This document shows, one piece after another, positions 52,820 through 63,779 of a stretch of 64,000 nt of DNA; position 1 is the first letter of the stretch; each line of letters starts with the position of its first letter. The notes below the pieces were generated by a model. That model was given only the letters and a program-made list of their open reading frames with translations, did not search any database and was not told the origin of the DNA. Source of the DNA: Psychromonas sp. 14N.309.X.WAT.B.A12 (GTDB lineage Bacteria > Pseudomonadota > Gammaproteobacteria > Enterobacterales > Psychromonadaceae); the NCBI RefSeq assembly GCF_030397575.1, contig NZ_JAPNXS010000003.1, forward strand, positions 1 to 64,000, given 5' to 3'. The position numbers were made by a program, and so were the translations under genes.

Positions 52820-55800
52820 TGAATAGGGATATTATTGTGGGAAAAAAATTACTAAGGACAGTGTCATTAACAACAGGTTGCTTACTGTCAATAACTGTCA
52901 ATGCGGCAGATCTTGACCTTGCCACTAAACCGCTTTATACAGGAACTTCAGAAGCACCCATGATGATGCTTACTATGGGGCGAGACCATACCTTATTTTA
53001 TGAGGCTTATAATGATGCGTCTGACCTTGATGGTGATGGAGAGCTTGATACTACCTTTAAGCCAGATTATACCTATGAAGGTTATTTTGATTCTACGGCT
53101 TGTTATAAATACAGAAGCGGAAAATCCAGATTCCAACCTAAAACAATTGAATCCACTTGTTCAAACAGTAATCGTTGGAGTGGTAACTTTCTTAATTATT
53201 TAACTATGACGCGTATGGATGTGTTACGTAAAGTACTTTACGGCGGAACGCGTAGTACGGATGACGAAGATACAACTGTTTTAGAACGTGTATTTATTCC
53301 TCAAGATGCACATAGTTGGGCAAAATCTTATACATCAGTAGCAGTGGATGGTTATGATATATCAGATTATACACCTTATTCTATTCCCAACTCAGGTAAG
53401 CAGCATTTCTTCGGTACAGTGACTTACACTGGTTTAGGCGAAGACCCTATCTTACGTGTACGTGAAAATGTTAGCTATTCTAGCGATGACTGGGGAGTCT
53501 GGAGTTGGGCATCAACTGAGCGACCTGTTCTTAATGCAAGTGGCGATGATTATGTTGTTAGAGTAGAAGCATGTGTTGATGGTTTTACAGAGGGCACTAA
53601 TTGTGATTTGTATCCGAGCGGGTATTATAAACCAACTGGGCTATTACACGATTACGGAGAAAGTGACCAAATGCTATTTGGTTTACTAACTGGTAGTTAT
53701 AATAAGAACCTTTCTGGTGGTGTATTGCGTCAAGCAATTAGTGAATTTTCTGCAGAAGTAGATGATGAAACTGGGCAATACACTTCTACTGAAGATGGTA
53801 TTGTGGCAACCATTGATAAATTAAGAGTACATGGTTTTAAATATAGTAATAAAACTTATGCTACAAATTGTGGATGGGTCGTTGATGGTGCTATTTCAGA
53901 CGGACAGTGTGCTTCGTGGGGAAACCCTGCTGGTGAAATGCTTTACGAAGCGATGCGTTACTTCTCAGGTGCGGAATCTGCAAGCCCAAGCTATTCGACA
54001 TCAGGTGGTTATGATGAAGAAGTTGGTTTAACCAGTCCTGATTGGGATGACCCTTATGATGGCCGTGGTACGTGTGCAAATCCAAATGTGTTATTGATTA
54101 GTGACATTAATCCATCCTATGACTCTGACCAGCTTCCTGGTGCATACAGTCAATTTACGAGTTCAAGTAATAATGATGAAACATACGATGGCACTACATT
54201 ACCAGGTTTCAGTGTTACTTCATTATTGTCTACAATTTCAAATTCAGAAGGAAAAACGTCTGGGCAATTTTTCATTGGGCAATCAGGCTCAGACAACGAT
54301 GGGGCACCTACTGCAAAAGACATTTCTGGTTTAGGCTCTGTTCGTGGTCTTGCTCCGGCAGAACCAACTAAAAAAGGTAGTTATAGTTCTGCAGCTGTCG
54401 CTTATTATGGCCATAATAATGATATTCATCTAACTAAAGACGAAGATCAAAAAGTAACCACTATGGTTGTTGCATTAGCTTCTACTTTACCTGAGATTGA
54501 AGTGGATGTTGATGGTGAGATTATTAAAATAGTGCCTTTCGCAAAATCGGTCGGTTGGGGGAATAACATATCTGATGATGAGGGCGATTTTCAACCAACG
54601 AATACTATTGTTGACTGGTATATTGAATCGATAACCGATACAACCGGCGTGTTCCGTATCAACTATGAAGATGTTGAACAAGGGGCCGATCATGATATGG
54701 ATATGATTGTAAAATATTCATATGAAGTGTTAGATGGACTTTGTAAAGAGTACAGCGGTAATCAATGTGTAGAAACAGGTAAAGGTGTACAAATATCCTT
54801 AGACTCAACTTATGCCGCTGGTGGTGTTGATCAACATGCTGGTTATATTATTTCTGGTACCACTAATGATGGTATGTACTTAGAAGTTAAAGATGTAAGT
54901 GGTGCAGATATTGAATATTATCTAGATACGCCTGATAGTACAGTATTTGAGAGTCGTAAAGAGAGCGGAAGTGAGACTGAATTAGGTTTACAAGCGACTC
55001 GTAACTTCTTCCCTAGTGATGATCATGCTGCTGAATTCTTACCTTCACCACTTTGGTATGCTGCAAAATGGGGCGGCTTTAATGACGCAGATGGCGATGG
55101 AACCCCTAACCTTGATAGTGAATGGGATACAAGTGGTGCAGATGATGGTGGTGCTGATGGTGATCCGGATAACTACTTCCCTGTAACTAATGCTGGTGAG
55201 TTAAAAGATCAATTAGCCGCTGCATTTGATTTAGCTTATGACGGAGTATTGACGGGATCATCGGTTACTTTCTCTTCTAATTTATTAACTAGTGGCTCAT
55301 TGGCTTACCAATCATCTTTTGAAGAAGAAACATGGAATGGTGATGTTAATGCTTATAAAGTGAATTCTGTTGGAGACTATACAAGTAGTGCAACTTGGAG
55401 TGCAGCAACGCAATTGGATGCAATGTCTCCTGATGACCGTCTAATTTATACACGCAGTAATGAAGCGTTATATTTAGGTGGCCAAGGTAATGTATTTGAG
55501 TTTAGTACCGATGCGATCAGCGAATCAGTATTAAATAATTTACTGACAAGTATCATATCGGCAGATCTTAGTTCATTAACCAGCGTCTTTACCGATAGCC
55601 AATTACTTAGCCTATTGGGTGATACAACAGGCTCGACTACAGAGAAACTCGCTTACCTAACCAATGTCGTTAATTATATTCGCGGTGAGCGAGATAACGA
55701 AGTGACAACTACGTTAGATGGCTTTAGAGAGCGCAGCAGCATTATGGGGGATGTTATTAATTCTAGCCCTTATTATGTTTCAACTTCGAAAGGTCATACT

Positions 55801-57318
55801 GTTGGGACAGAGGTTGTTGCCTTTGCAGCCAATGACGGCATGGTACATATTGTTGATGCTGATGATGGAGAGGAGTTAGTCGCTTATATTCCAAGTGGTG
55901 TGTATGACGCTCTTGGTAATATTGTTGATTCTGCTTACATTCATGAATATTCAGTAGACGGTGGCATTAATGCCTACTCTGATGATAATGATATGATTGA
56001 TATTGATATCGATGGTGTATCAACATCCGTTGCAAGAACTACCTTAGTAGGTCGTTTAGGGCTTGGTTATAAAGGACTTTACGCAATTGATGTTTCTGAC
56101 ATCGGTACCCCTTCAACGGATATGATGAAGTGGGAAATTACCACTGATACTGATGGTTTTGAAGGGTTGGGACTAAGTATTTCTGAGCCAACTATTGTTG
56201 AATTAGCAAATGGTACTGCAAGTGTTGTTTTTGCCAATGGTTATAACTCTTCAGATGATGATGGCGCCATTTATATTGCAGATTTGTCTGATGGTAGTTT
56301 AATTAAAAAATTAACTGTTGGCGCTCAAACTGACCCAACGGGCGAAGGTAGACCAAATGCACTAGCACAGCCCTTATTGGTTGATAATGACAGTGATGGT
56401 ATTGCTGATTATATTTATTCAGGTGACTTATTCGGTAATATGTGGGTATTTGATATTTCAAGTTCAGATACATCCGACTGGGGAATTAAGAAAACTAACG
56501 GCGCTCCTTTATTCACTGCTGTCAGTCCAACATTAGATGGTGTTGAATATATGTCTCAGCCTATTACTAGTCGTCCATCTGTTGTTCGTCATCCTGATGG
56601 TGAAGGTGTATTAGTTGCCTTTGGTACAGGGAAATATGTTGAATCAGACGATACGTCCACTGATGATCAGGCTACACAAAGTTTTTATGTGGTCGAGGAT
56701 AAACTAGGTAGTACCGTGGTCACTGCATCACGTTCAGCTTCTGGCTTTAGCAATTTACAGAAACAATCAATTACTAAAGAAAGTAGTACTAACCGTCTGT
56801 TGTCTAGCAATTCATTAGATTGGGATAATATTAGTGGTTTCTATATTGATTTAGTGAATACTGAGGATGGTAATACTAATAACTATGGTGAACGCCAAGT
56901 GGTTGCTAGTACTATCTTAGGTACCAAGGTCAGTTTTGTAACGCTAATACCAGGGACTGACCCTTGTGTTGCGGGTGGTAGTGGTTGGTATATGGAATTA
57001 AATCTTTATACCGGACAAACATGGGATACAGGGACTGAAGTTGAAGATGATCCATCTACAACAGTAGATGAATCTGAAGAGATTCCTGAAGATAGTTCAA
57101 ATACTTATATTGATGGTGTAGCAACAGGTTTAACTTCAGTTGCTTCAGTGACAACTTCAACTGAAACCATCACTAATGAAGATGGAACTACTGAGGAGAT
57201 AACAGTGTTTGAAAGTGCAGAGGGGTTAACATGTATTACCTTAAGTACTAACGAACAAACTTGTTTTGATGATGATTTAAATATTACTGGACCAATAAGC
57301 TGGCGCCAGCTGTATTAA
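52819..57318 (+). CDS. pilY1: PilY1-like type IV pilus assembly and adhesion protein
   Basis: The roughly 1499-aa exported protein has a signal peptide (LLSITVNAA). A large N-terminal region follows with PNVLLISDINPS, possibly a divergent von Willebrand-like part. The C-terminal beta-propeller of the PilC/PilY1 type (about 950-1350) includes GDVINSSPYYV, VAFAANDGMVHIVDADDGEEL, GLGYKGLYAIDVSD and FGTGKYVE. The calcium site DNDSDGIAD (near residue 1190) matches the functional site of P. aeruginosa PilY1. Asp-rich loops near the N-terminus (DLDGDGELD) and DADGDGTPN may also bind calcium. It sits at the pilus tip or the outer membrane. The ATG overlaps the pilE stop (TAATG). Confidence 0.93.
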   Translation: MNRDIIVGKKLLRTVSLTTGCLLSITVNAADLDLATKPLYTGTSEAPMMMLTMGRDHTLFYEAYNDASDLDGDGELDTTFKPDYTYEGYFDSTACYKYRSGKSRFQPKTIESTCSNSNRWSGNFLNYLTMTRMDVLRKVLYGGTRSTDDEDTTVLERVFIPQDAHSWAKSYTSVAVDGYDISDYTPYSIPNSGKQHFFGTVTYTGLGEDPILRVRENVSYSSDDWGVWSWASTERPVLNASGDDYVVRVEACVDGFTEGTNCDLYPSGYYKPTGLLHDYGESDQMLFGLLTGSYNKNLSGGVLRQAISEFSAEVDDETGQYTSTEDGIVATIDKLRVHGFKYSNKTYATNCGWVVDGAISDGQCASWGNPAGEMLYEAMRYFSGAESASPSYSTSGGYDEEVGLTSPDWDDPYDGRGTCANPNVLLISDINPSYDSDQLPGAYSQFTSSSNNDETYDGTTLPGFSVTSLLSTISNSEGKTSGQFFIGQSGSDNDGAPTAKDISGLGSVRGLAPAEPTKKGSYSSAAVAYYGHNNDIHLTKDEDQKVTTMVVALASTLPEIEVDVDGEIIKIVPFAKSVGWGNNISDDEGDFQPTNTIVDWYIESITDTTGVFRINYEDVEQGADHDMDMIVKYSYEVLDGLCKEYSGNQCVETGKGVQISLDSTYAAGGVDQHAGYIISGTTNDGMYLEVKDVSGADIEYYLDTPDSTVFESRKESGSETELGLQATRNFFPSDDHAAEFLPSPLWYAAKWGGFNDADGDGTPNLDSEWDTSGADDGGADGDPDNYFPVTNAGELKDQLAAAFDLAYDGVLTGSSVTFSSNLLTSGSLAYQSSFEEETWNGDVNAYKVNSVGDYTSSATWSAATQLDAMSPDDRLIYTRSNEALYLGGQGNVFEFSTDAISESVLNNLLTSIISADLSSLTSVFTDSQLLSLLGDTTGSTTEKLAYLTNVVNYIRGERDNEVTTTLDGFRERSSIMGDVINSSPYYVSTSKGHTVGTEVVAFAANDGMVHIVDADDGEELVAYIPSGVYDALGNIVDSAYIHEYSVDGGINAYSDDNDMIDIDIDGVSTSVARTTLVGRLGLGYKGLYAIDVSDIGTPSTDMMKWEITTDTDGFEGLGLSISEPTIVELANGTASVVFANGYNSSDDDGAIYIADLSDGSLIKKLTVGAQTDPTGEGRPNALAQPLLVDNDSDGIADYIYSGDLFGNMWVFDISSSDTSDWGIKKTNGAPLFTAVSPTLDGVEYMSQPITSRPSVVRHPDGEGVLVAFGTGKYVESDDTSTDDQATQSFYVVEDKLGSTVVTASRSASGFSNLQKQSITKESSTNRLLSSNSLDWDNISGFYIDLVNTEDGNTNNYGERQVVASTILGTKVSFVTLIPGTDPCVAGGSGWYMELNLYTGQTWDTGTEVEDDPSTTVDESEEIPEDSSNTYIDGVATGLTSVASVTTSTETITNEDGTTEEITVFESAEGLTCITLSTNEQTCFDDDLNITGPISWRQLY

Positions 57319-57343
57319 ATCATGGTTTTCTTAGCGAACCATT

Positions 57344-57384
57344 AAAAAGGGGGGGCAAATTGAAAAATTTGTCCCCCCTTTTTT
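57344..57384 (+). terminator. Intrinsic terminator after pilY1
   Basis: A long stem of AAAAAGGGGGG and CAAATT pairs with AATTTG and CCCCCCTTTTT, followed by a T-run. It ends the minor-pilin operon. Confidence 0.9.
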
Positions 57385-58017
<633 letters not shown>

Positions 58018-58091
58018 TTTTTATCGCAATTAGATCATTATAAATACATTTTTATAATGTAATTGTTTTAAATATTTAGTGAACGGATCAA

Positions 58092-58117
58092 AAAAGGAGA
58101 ACTATGTTCTCCTTTTT
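58092..58117. terminator. Bidirectional intrinsic terminator
   Basis: AAAAGGAGAAC pairs with GTTCTCCTTTT across a 3-nt loop, between glnB (plus) and bamD (minus). Confidence 0.92.
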
Positions 58118-58139
58118 ATTTATATACTAACGAAGGATA

Positions 58140-58931
58140 TTACCAGTCAAATAGTTTCAGGCTTCCACCGCGTTTTACTATCTTATTATCAGGGTAATTT
58201 AACGCTAAAATAGCCAATGCATTTTTCTTCGGCTCTTCTAAACCTAACTCTTCGTAAGCTTCTATCATAATCTCTAACGCATCTTTTACTGATTCTGTAT
58301 CAGGATAGTTATTAAGTACTATTTTACTTCGATTGATGGCAGCAATATAAGCTTCACGTTTGATGTACCATTCAGCAACAGCCACTTCATATCTTGCTAC
58401 ACGGTCTTTTAAGTAAACCATACGTTGACGTGCATCTTTAGCGTATTCACTATCTGGGTAGCTTTTTAAAATACGATTAAAATCTTTAAAAGCACGTTGT
58501 GAGTAACTTTGATCTCGGTTGAAACGATCGACACCAAATAGGTTTTGGAAAAATTGTTCATCAACGGTTAGATTGGTTAAACCACGCATGTAATATACAT
58601 AATCCAAATCTTTATGGGTTGGGTTTAAACGGATAAATTTGTCTATGTTTGCCAGTGCAAGCGCCATGTCACCTTGTTTATAGTAAGCATAAATAAGATC
58701 TAATTGTACTTGCTCTGAGTGAGGGCCAAATGGGTAGCGGCTATCTAGGGCTTCTAAAATTTCAGCGGCTTTTTCAAAGTTAGCTGATTCCAATGCATTA
58801 GATGCATCTTGATATAATGCCACTGGCGGTTTATCAGCTACTTTGGGTTTAGTATTTTTTTTCGATGAACAGCCCGAAATAAAAATGGCAATAAAAAAAC
58901 TGGTCGTTATTAGTCTAAGGATTTTATTCAT
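58140..58931 (-). CDS. bamD: Outer membrane protein assembly factor BamD
   Basis: BamD is the essential lipoprotein partner of BamA in outer-membrane protein assembly. The 263-aa protein has the lipobox ISGC (Cys21) and then about five TPR repeats (ALESANFEKAAEILEALDSRYP, QLDLIYAYYKQGDMALALANIDKF, YYMRGLTNL). I chose ATG 58931; the longer frame begins with TTG at 58952 and would place odd residues before the signal. No ribosome binding site is obvious. It is divergent from rluD, the usual bamD-rluD-pgeF-clpB neighbourhood. Confidence 0.95.
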   Translation of the reverse strand: MNKILRLITTSFFIAIFISGCSSKKNTKPKVADKPPVALYQDASNALESANFEKAAEILEALDSRYPFGPHSEQVQLDLIYAYYKQGDMALALANIDKFIRLNPTHKDLDYVYYMRGLTNLTVDEQFFQNLFGVDRFNRDQSYSQRAFKDFNRILKSYPDSEYAKDARQRMVYLKDRVARYEVAVAEWYIKREAYIAAINRSKIVLNNYPDTESVKDALEIMIEAYEELGLEEPKKNALAILALNYPDNKIVKRGGSLKLFDW

Positions 58932-59091
58932 AAGTGTTATAATGTCGGCCAATATTAAAAAGTAACAGTATCAGCTATCGTTGAACGAAATAAAAGTAAA
59001 AAAAGACAAAATGTGACAAGATTAGGTTGTTAAACGATATACTGTTTAAAAAATACATTATTACAGCGCAATATTATAAGAAGAGAACATT

Positions 59092-60075
59092 ATGAGCCAA
59101 GCAATACACCTAACTGCAGAAGTAACAGATGAACAGTTAGGACTTCGATTAGACCAAGCGGTTGCAGCACTTTTTCCTGACTATTCACGCTCTCGTATCA
59201 AAGAGTGGATTTTAGCCGGTTTGGTAAAAATCGATGGCGCGGTCTCATCCACTCCTCGTGAAAAAGTATTTACAGGGCAAGTCATAGACGTTAATGCAGA
59301 ATTAAAAGATGAAGTTACTTTTGTTGCGCAAAAAATTGAAATCGACATTGTTTATGAAGATGAAGATATTCTAGTGATAAACAAACCTGCTGGGTTAGTT
59401 GTTCACCCTGGTGCAGGTAATGCGAGTGGTACATTGTTAAATGCACTGTTATATCATTATCCAAGTATTGCTGAAGTACCACGCGCCGGTATTGTGCATC
59501 GTCTAGATAAAGAAACATCGGGATTAATGGTGGTTGCTAAAACCGTACCTGCTCAAACGCATTTAGTTACTAGTTTACAAGCACGCCAAATGACGCGTGA
59601 ATATGATGCTATTGCAACAGGTTGTTTTACGGCTGGTGGTAAAGTAGATGCACCGATTGGTCGAGATAAAGTACATCGTACTAAAATGGCTGTCAATCAT
59701 ACTGCCGGTAAAGAAGCGATCACGCACTATCGTATTTCAGAAAAATACCGTGCTCATACGCGCTTACGTTTACGCTTAGAAACAGGCCGTACTCACCAAA
59801 TCCGTGTACACATGATGTCTATTAGCCATGTGTTAGCAGGTGATCCTGTCTACGGAGGCCGACCTCGTCCACCAAAAGGTGCTTCAGAAGAGTTAAGTAA
59901 TGCACTACGTGGCTTTAGACGTCAAGCGCTACACGCAACTATGCTTCGTTTAGATCACCCTATTACAGGTGAAGAGATGGAGTGGCATGCAGAACCACCA
60001 GAAGATTTTAAAGTGTTAGCTGCTGCGTTACGTGCTGATGCCATTGCACATGAAAATCAAACTCAAGACTATTAA
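59092..60075 (+). CDS. rluD: 23S rRNA pseudouridine synthase RluD
   Basis: RluD makes pseudouridines 1911, 1915 and 1917 in helix 69 of 23S rRNA. The 327-aa protein has an N-terminal S4 RNA-binding domain (RLDQAVAALFPDYSRSRIKEWI). The catalytic domain has the nucleophile Asp in IVHRLDKETSGL. Later signatures are GRDKVHRTKMAV, GRTHQIRVHM and AGDPVYGG. GAAGAGAACATT precedes the ATG. pgeF follows after 8 bp. Confidence 0.96.
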   Translation: MSQAIHLTAEVTDEQLGLRLDQAVAALFPDYSRSRIKEWILAGLVKIDGAVSSTPREKVFTGQVIDVNAELKDEVTFVAQKIEIDIVYEDEDILVINKPAGLVVHPGAGNASGTLLNALLYHYPSIAEVPRAGIVHRLDKETSGLMVVAKTVPAQTHLVTSLQARQMTREYDAIATGCFTAGGKVDAPIGRDKVHRTKMAVNHTAGKEAITHYRISEKYRAHTRLRLRLETGRTHQIRVHMMSISHVLAGDPVYGGRPRPPKGASEELSNALRGFRRQALHATMLRLDHPITGEEMEWHAEPPEDFKVLAAALRADAIAHENQTQDY

Positions 60076-60083
60076 GTCCTGCT

Positions 60084-60827
60084 ATGCAATTAATTAAACC
60101 TAATTGGGATGCTCCTGCTCATATACATGCTTACTCTACCACTCGTTTAGGTGGAGTGAGTGAGCAACAGTACACGGGGTTGAACTTAGGTTTACATGTA
60201 CAAGATGATCCACAAGCGGTTATGACTAACCGCCGATTACTGAGTGAGCAAGCACAGGGTGCTGGCGACTTTTGTTGGTTAAATCAAACCCACAGTAATA
60301 GATTAATAAAGGTATTCCCTTCAACTGAGCAAGGTATTGACGCTGATGCGAGTTGGACAACCTCACCACAACGCACATGTGTGGTGATGACTGCGGACTG
60401 TTTGCCTGTATTAGTCACTGATAAACAAGGCTCCTTCGTTGCTGCAATACATGCAGGCTGGCGTGGTTTATATGACGGCATCATCGAAAATAGCATCACT
60501 GATATTTGTAAAGAACTGGAAATACCTAGTCAACAATTACTCGTGTGGTTAGGTCCTTGTATTGGTCCTGATGCTTTTGAGGTTGGTGATGAAGTGCGTT
60601 GCTTATTTGTGGAACATAATCCATTAGCTGCACACGCTTTCATTGCAGGCTCTCCTAGCAAATGGTTTGCTGATTTACACGCTTTAGCAAGACTGCGTTT
60701 AACCTCTTTTGCTGGCATTAATATTAGCGCCACGCCATTATGCACTTACAGTGACTCAAGTTTATTTTATTCCTACCGCCGAGATGGTCAAACAGGGCGC
60801 TTAGCAACATTTATCTATTTAGGTTAA
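60084..60827 (+). CDS. pgeF: Peptidoglycan editing factor PgeF (YfiH, laccase-domain family)
   Basis: The 247-aa protein has the metal-binding pattern of the multicopper polyphenol oxidase (DUF152) fold: NQTHSN, TADCLPVLVTD, AAIHAGWRGLYDGIIE and WLGPCIGPDAFEVGDEV. E. coli YfiH prevents misincorporation of serine into peptidoglycan; purine nucleoside activities are also reported for the family. It starts 8 bp after rluD with a poor ribosome binding site, so translation may be coupled. A repeat copy begins about 90 bp downstream. Confidence 0.93.
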   Translation: MQLIKPNWDAPAHIHAYSTTRLGGVSEQQYTGLNLGLHVQDDPQAVMTNRRLLSEQAQGAGDFCWLNQTHSNRLIKVFPSTEQGIDADASWTTSPQRTCVVMTADCLPVLVTDKQGSFVAAIHAGWRGLYDGIIENSITDICKELEIPSQQLLVWLGPCIGPDAFEVGDEVRCLFVEHNPLAAHAFIAGSPSKWFADLHALARLRLTSFAGINISATPLCTYSDSSLFYSYRRDGQTGRLATFIYLG

Positions 60828-60916
60828 CCCTAACGCCTTTTCTTTCCTTGATTAACGTTGTGCTGATTAAATAAGAGGCAATTGGCGCTTGTTAATTGCA
60901 CAATTTATTTTTAATT

Positions 60917-61078
60917 TATACCAATCATGCTAATTAATTGATCTATTTTTCTGGTTAAAATAACTTATCTTATTGTTGTTATTTTCATAAATATAACAAC
61001 TGGTTAACTCACATTACGCCGTGAATGAAATCCTCTTTCCTACGCAAAATTTGCATTACTCATTTAATATAATTGGAA
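60917..61078. repeat. Dispersed repeat copy 3, next to the clpB promoter
   Basis: About 162 bp. It matches copies 1 and 2: GCTAATTAAT-TGATCTATTTT, TTAAAATAACTTAT, CATTACGCC, CCTACGCAAAATTT and the end TTAATATAATTGG. The outer ends ATACCAAT and AATTGG are inverted repeats. It fills most of the pgeF-clpB gap and stops 4 bp before the heat-shock promoter. Confidence 0.8.
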
Positions 61079-61082
61079 CGAC

Positions 61083-61110
61083 CTTGAATTTATAATCTTT
61101 ATACCCATTT
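61083..61110 (+). promoter_or_regulatory. Sigma-32 (RpoH) promoter of clpB
   Basis: The -35 CTTGAAT and the -10 ACCCATTT are separated by 13 nt. They match the heat-shock consensus CTTGAAA-N11-16-CCCCATnT with one mismatch in each element. It lies about 32 bp before the clpB start codon. Confidence 0.85.
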
Positions 61111-61141
61111 ATAAAGAGTAATCTTTGTTGGGAGAATTAAG

Positions 61142-63712
61142 ATGCGTTTAGATAAATTAACCAGTAAATTTCAATTAGCATTAGCTGATGCTCAGTCTAT
61201 TGCACTAGGTCGTGACCATCAATATATTGAGGCCACGCATGTTCTGTTAGCCATGTTAAATCAAGACGGTGGAGCAATCCGCGGTATCTTGTCTGATCTT
61301 GAAATTAATATAAATCTACTGCGCTCACAACTATCAACTATGCTCGATAAATTACCTAAAGTATCTGGCATCGGTGGGGATGTGCAGCTATCAAGTCAGC
61401 TGGGTATTACCTTCAACCTATGTGATAAATATGCTCAAAAAGCAAAAGATAAATTCATCTCTTCTGAACTGTTTTTAGTGGCAGTGTGCGAAGATAAAGG
61501 TGAATTAGGAAAAGTACTCAATGAGTTAGGTCTGACGAAGCAAAAAGTCGAAGAGTCTTTAAAGAAAATTCGTCAAGGTCAGCATGTCGATGATATCGAT
61601 GGCCCTGAAAAAGTATTAGATAAATATACTATCGACCTTACTGAACGCGCCGCAGCAGGTAAACTAGATCCTGTGATTGGTCGTGATGATGAAGTGCGCC
61701 GTATGGTGCAGGTATTACAACGTCGTACTAAAAATAATCCAGTGATCATTGGTGAACCAGGTGTAGGTAAAACCGCAATTGTAGAGGGGCTTGCCCAACG
61801 AATTATTAATGGTGAAGTACCTGAAGGTTTAAAAAATAAACGCGTTCTATCATTGGATATGGGGTCGCTAATTGCAGGGGCTAAATATCGAGGTGAGTTT
61901 GAAGAGCGCCTAAAAGGTGTATTAGCTGAACTCGCTAAAGAAGAAGGGCAAGTGATCCTATTCATTGATGAGTTACATACCATGGTCGGCGCAGGTAAAG
62001 GCGATGGTGCAATGGATGCTAGTAACATGTTGAAACCAGCTTTAGCCCGAGGTGAATTACATTGTGTAGGCGCAACAACCTTAGATGAATATCGTCAGTA
62101 TATTGAGAAAGATGCGGCATTAGAGCGTCGTTTTCAGAAAGTACAAGTTGATGAACCTACTGTCGAAGATACCATCGCTATTCTACGTGGTTTGAAAGAG
62201 CGTTATGAGCTACATCATAAGGTGCAAATAACAGATCCGGCAATTGTTGCGGCGGCGACTTTGTCACATCGTTATATTTCGGACCGCCAATTACCTGATA
62301 AAGCTATTGATTTAATTGATGAAGCTGCATCTAGTATCCGTTTACAAATGGACTCTAAGCCGGAGAATTTAGATAAATTAGGCCGTAAAATAATTCAATT
62401 AACCGTAGAGCAAAAGTCATTACAAAATGCGACAGATGAAGCAAGTTTGCAACGTTTAAGTGATTTAGATCAAACTCTTAAAAGCAAAGGCAAAGAATAT
62501 AAAGAACTCGATGAAGTATGGAAAACTGAAAAAGCCGCCTTATCGGGTACTCAAAATATTAAACAAGCCCTAGAACAAGCTCGTTTAGACCTTGAGGTCG
62601 CCAGTCGTGCTGCGGATTTAACGCGTATGTCTGAATTGCAATATGGTCGTATTCCTGATTTAGAAAAGCAGTTAGATCTTGCTTCTCAAGCTGAAATGCA
62701 AGAAATGACACTGCTAAAACATTCTGTGACTGAGAATGAAATTGCGGATATCTTAGCGCATTGGACTGGGATCCCTGTGTCTAAAATGCTCGAAGGTGAG
62801 CGTGATAAATTATTAAAAATGGAAAAACACTTACATTCGCAAGTGGTTGGACAAAATGAAGCGATTGAAGCTGTTTCTAATGCTATTCGCCGAAGCCGCG
62901 CTGGACTAAGTGATCCAAATCGCCCGATAGGCTCATTTTTATTCTTAGGTCCAACGGGGGTAGGTAAAACTGAGTCTTGTAAAGCATTAGCAAGTTTCCT
63001 CTTTGATAGTGTTGATAATATGGTGCGTATCGATATGTCAGAGTTTATGGAGAAACATGCGGTATCTCGCTTAGTAGGCGCACCTCCTGGTTATGTGGGG
63101 TATGACGAAGGTGGGTATTTAACCGAAGCAGTAAGACGTAAACCTTATTCTGTCATTTTATTGGACGAAATAGAGAAAGCGCATCCAGATGTGTTTAATA
63201 TTTTGTTACAAGTATTAGATGATGGACGTTTGACTGATGGTCAAGGACGTACTGTTGATTTCCGTAATACTGTGATTATTATGACCTCGAATATTGGCTC
63301 AGAAGTGATACAAAATGCGTTTCCGCGAGCCGCTTATGATGATGTTAAGAATCAGTTATTAACTATTTTAGGAAATCATTTTAAACCTGAGTTCTTAAAT
63401 CGTATCGATGAAACAGTGGTATTTCACCCATTAAGTGAAAAACACATTAAATCGATTGCGACGATTCAGCTTCATACGTTACAAACTCGTTTGAAAGCAA
63501 AAGGGTACCAGTTGATGTTTAATGATGCGTCTATTGAGTTATTAGTAGAAGCGGGTTATGACCCAGCTTATGGTGCTCGACCATTAAAACGTGCAATACA
63601 GCAGCTACTAGAAAATGCTTTAGCACAGAAAATTTTATCCGGTGAGTTAAGTACTAGCCATCCTATTTTAGTGGATGTGAAAGATGGGCAACTGGTATTT
63701 GTCGAGCAGTAG
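61142..63712 (+). CDS. clpB: ATP-dependent disaggregase chaperone ClpB
   Basis: ClpB is a hexameric AAA+ machine that dissolves protein aggregates with DnaK. The 856-aa protein has an N-domain (about 1-150). The first AAA+ domain has Walker A GEPGVGKT near 205 and Walker [12 protein letters not shown] coiled-coil middle domain (about 400-530) has the typical [15 protein letters not shown] region. The second AAA+ domain has Walker A GPTGVGKT near 605 and [16 protein letters not shown]. The arginine-finger segments and the C-terminal [18 protein letters not shown] are intact. TTGGGAGAATTAAG precedes the ATG. A good sigma-32 promoter lies upstream and a terminator downstream. Confidence 0.97.
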   Translation: MRLDKLTSKFQLALADAQSIALGRDHQYIEATHVLLAMLNQDGGAIRGILSDLEININLLRSQLSTMLDKLPKVSGIGGDVQLSSQLGITFNLCDKYAQKAKDKFISSELFLVAVCEDKGELGKVLNELGLTKQKVEESLKKIRQGQHVDDIDGPEKVLDKYTIDLTERAAAGKLDPVIGRDDEVRRMVQVLQRRTKNNPVIIGEPGVGKTAIVEGLAQRIINGEVPEGLKNKRVLSLDMGSLIAGAKYRGEFEERLKGVLAELAKEEGQVILFIDELHTMVGAGKGDGAMDASNMLKPALARGELHCVGATTLDEYRQYIEKDAALERRFQKVQVDEPTVEDTIAILRGLKERYELHHKVQITDPAIVAAATLSHRYISDRQLPDKAIDLIDEAASSIRLQMDSKPENLDKLGRKIIQLTVEQKSLQNATDEASLQRLSDLDQTLKSKGKEYKELDEVWKTEKAALSGTQNIKQALEQARLDLEVASRAADLTRMSELQYGRIPDLEKQLDLASQAEMQEMTLLKHSVTENEIADILAHWTGIPVSKMLEGERDKLLKMEKHLHSQVVGQNEAIEAVSNAIRRSRAGLSDPNRPIGSFLFLGPTGVGKTESCKALASFLFDSVDNMVRIDMSEFMEKHAVSRLVGAPPGYVGYDEGGYLTEAVRRKPYSVILLDEIEKAHPDVFNILLQVLDDGRLTDGQGRTVDFRNTVIIMTSNIGSEVIQNAFPRAAYDDVKNQLLTILGNHFKPEFLNRIDETVVFHPLSEKHIKSIATIQLHTLQTRLKAKGYQLMFNDASIELLVEAGYDPAYGARPLKRAIQQLLENALAQKILSGELSTSHPILVDVKDGQLVFVEQ

Positions 63713-63737
63713 TTCGCTCAAAAAAAAGCGACCATTT

Positions 63738-63768
63738 AAAAACCTGAGCATTATTGTTCAGGTTTTTT
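63738..63768. terminator. Bidirectional intrinsic terminator
   Basis: AAAACCTGAGCA pairs with TGTTCAGGTTTT (one G-U pair), with A and T runs, between clpB and the ROK-family gene. Confidence 0.88.
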
Positions 63769-63779
63769 GTTTTAAAGCC

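Noticed and set aside
61579-62028. Minus-strand open frame of 149 codons
   Set aside because: Antisense shadow of clpB, which is full length and has all AAA+ motifs.
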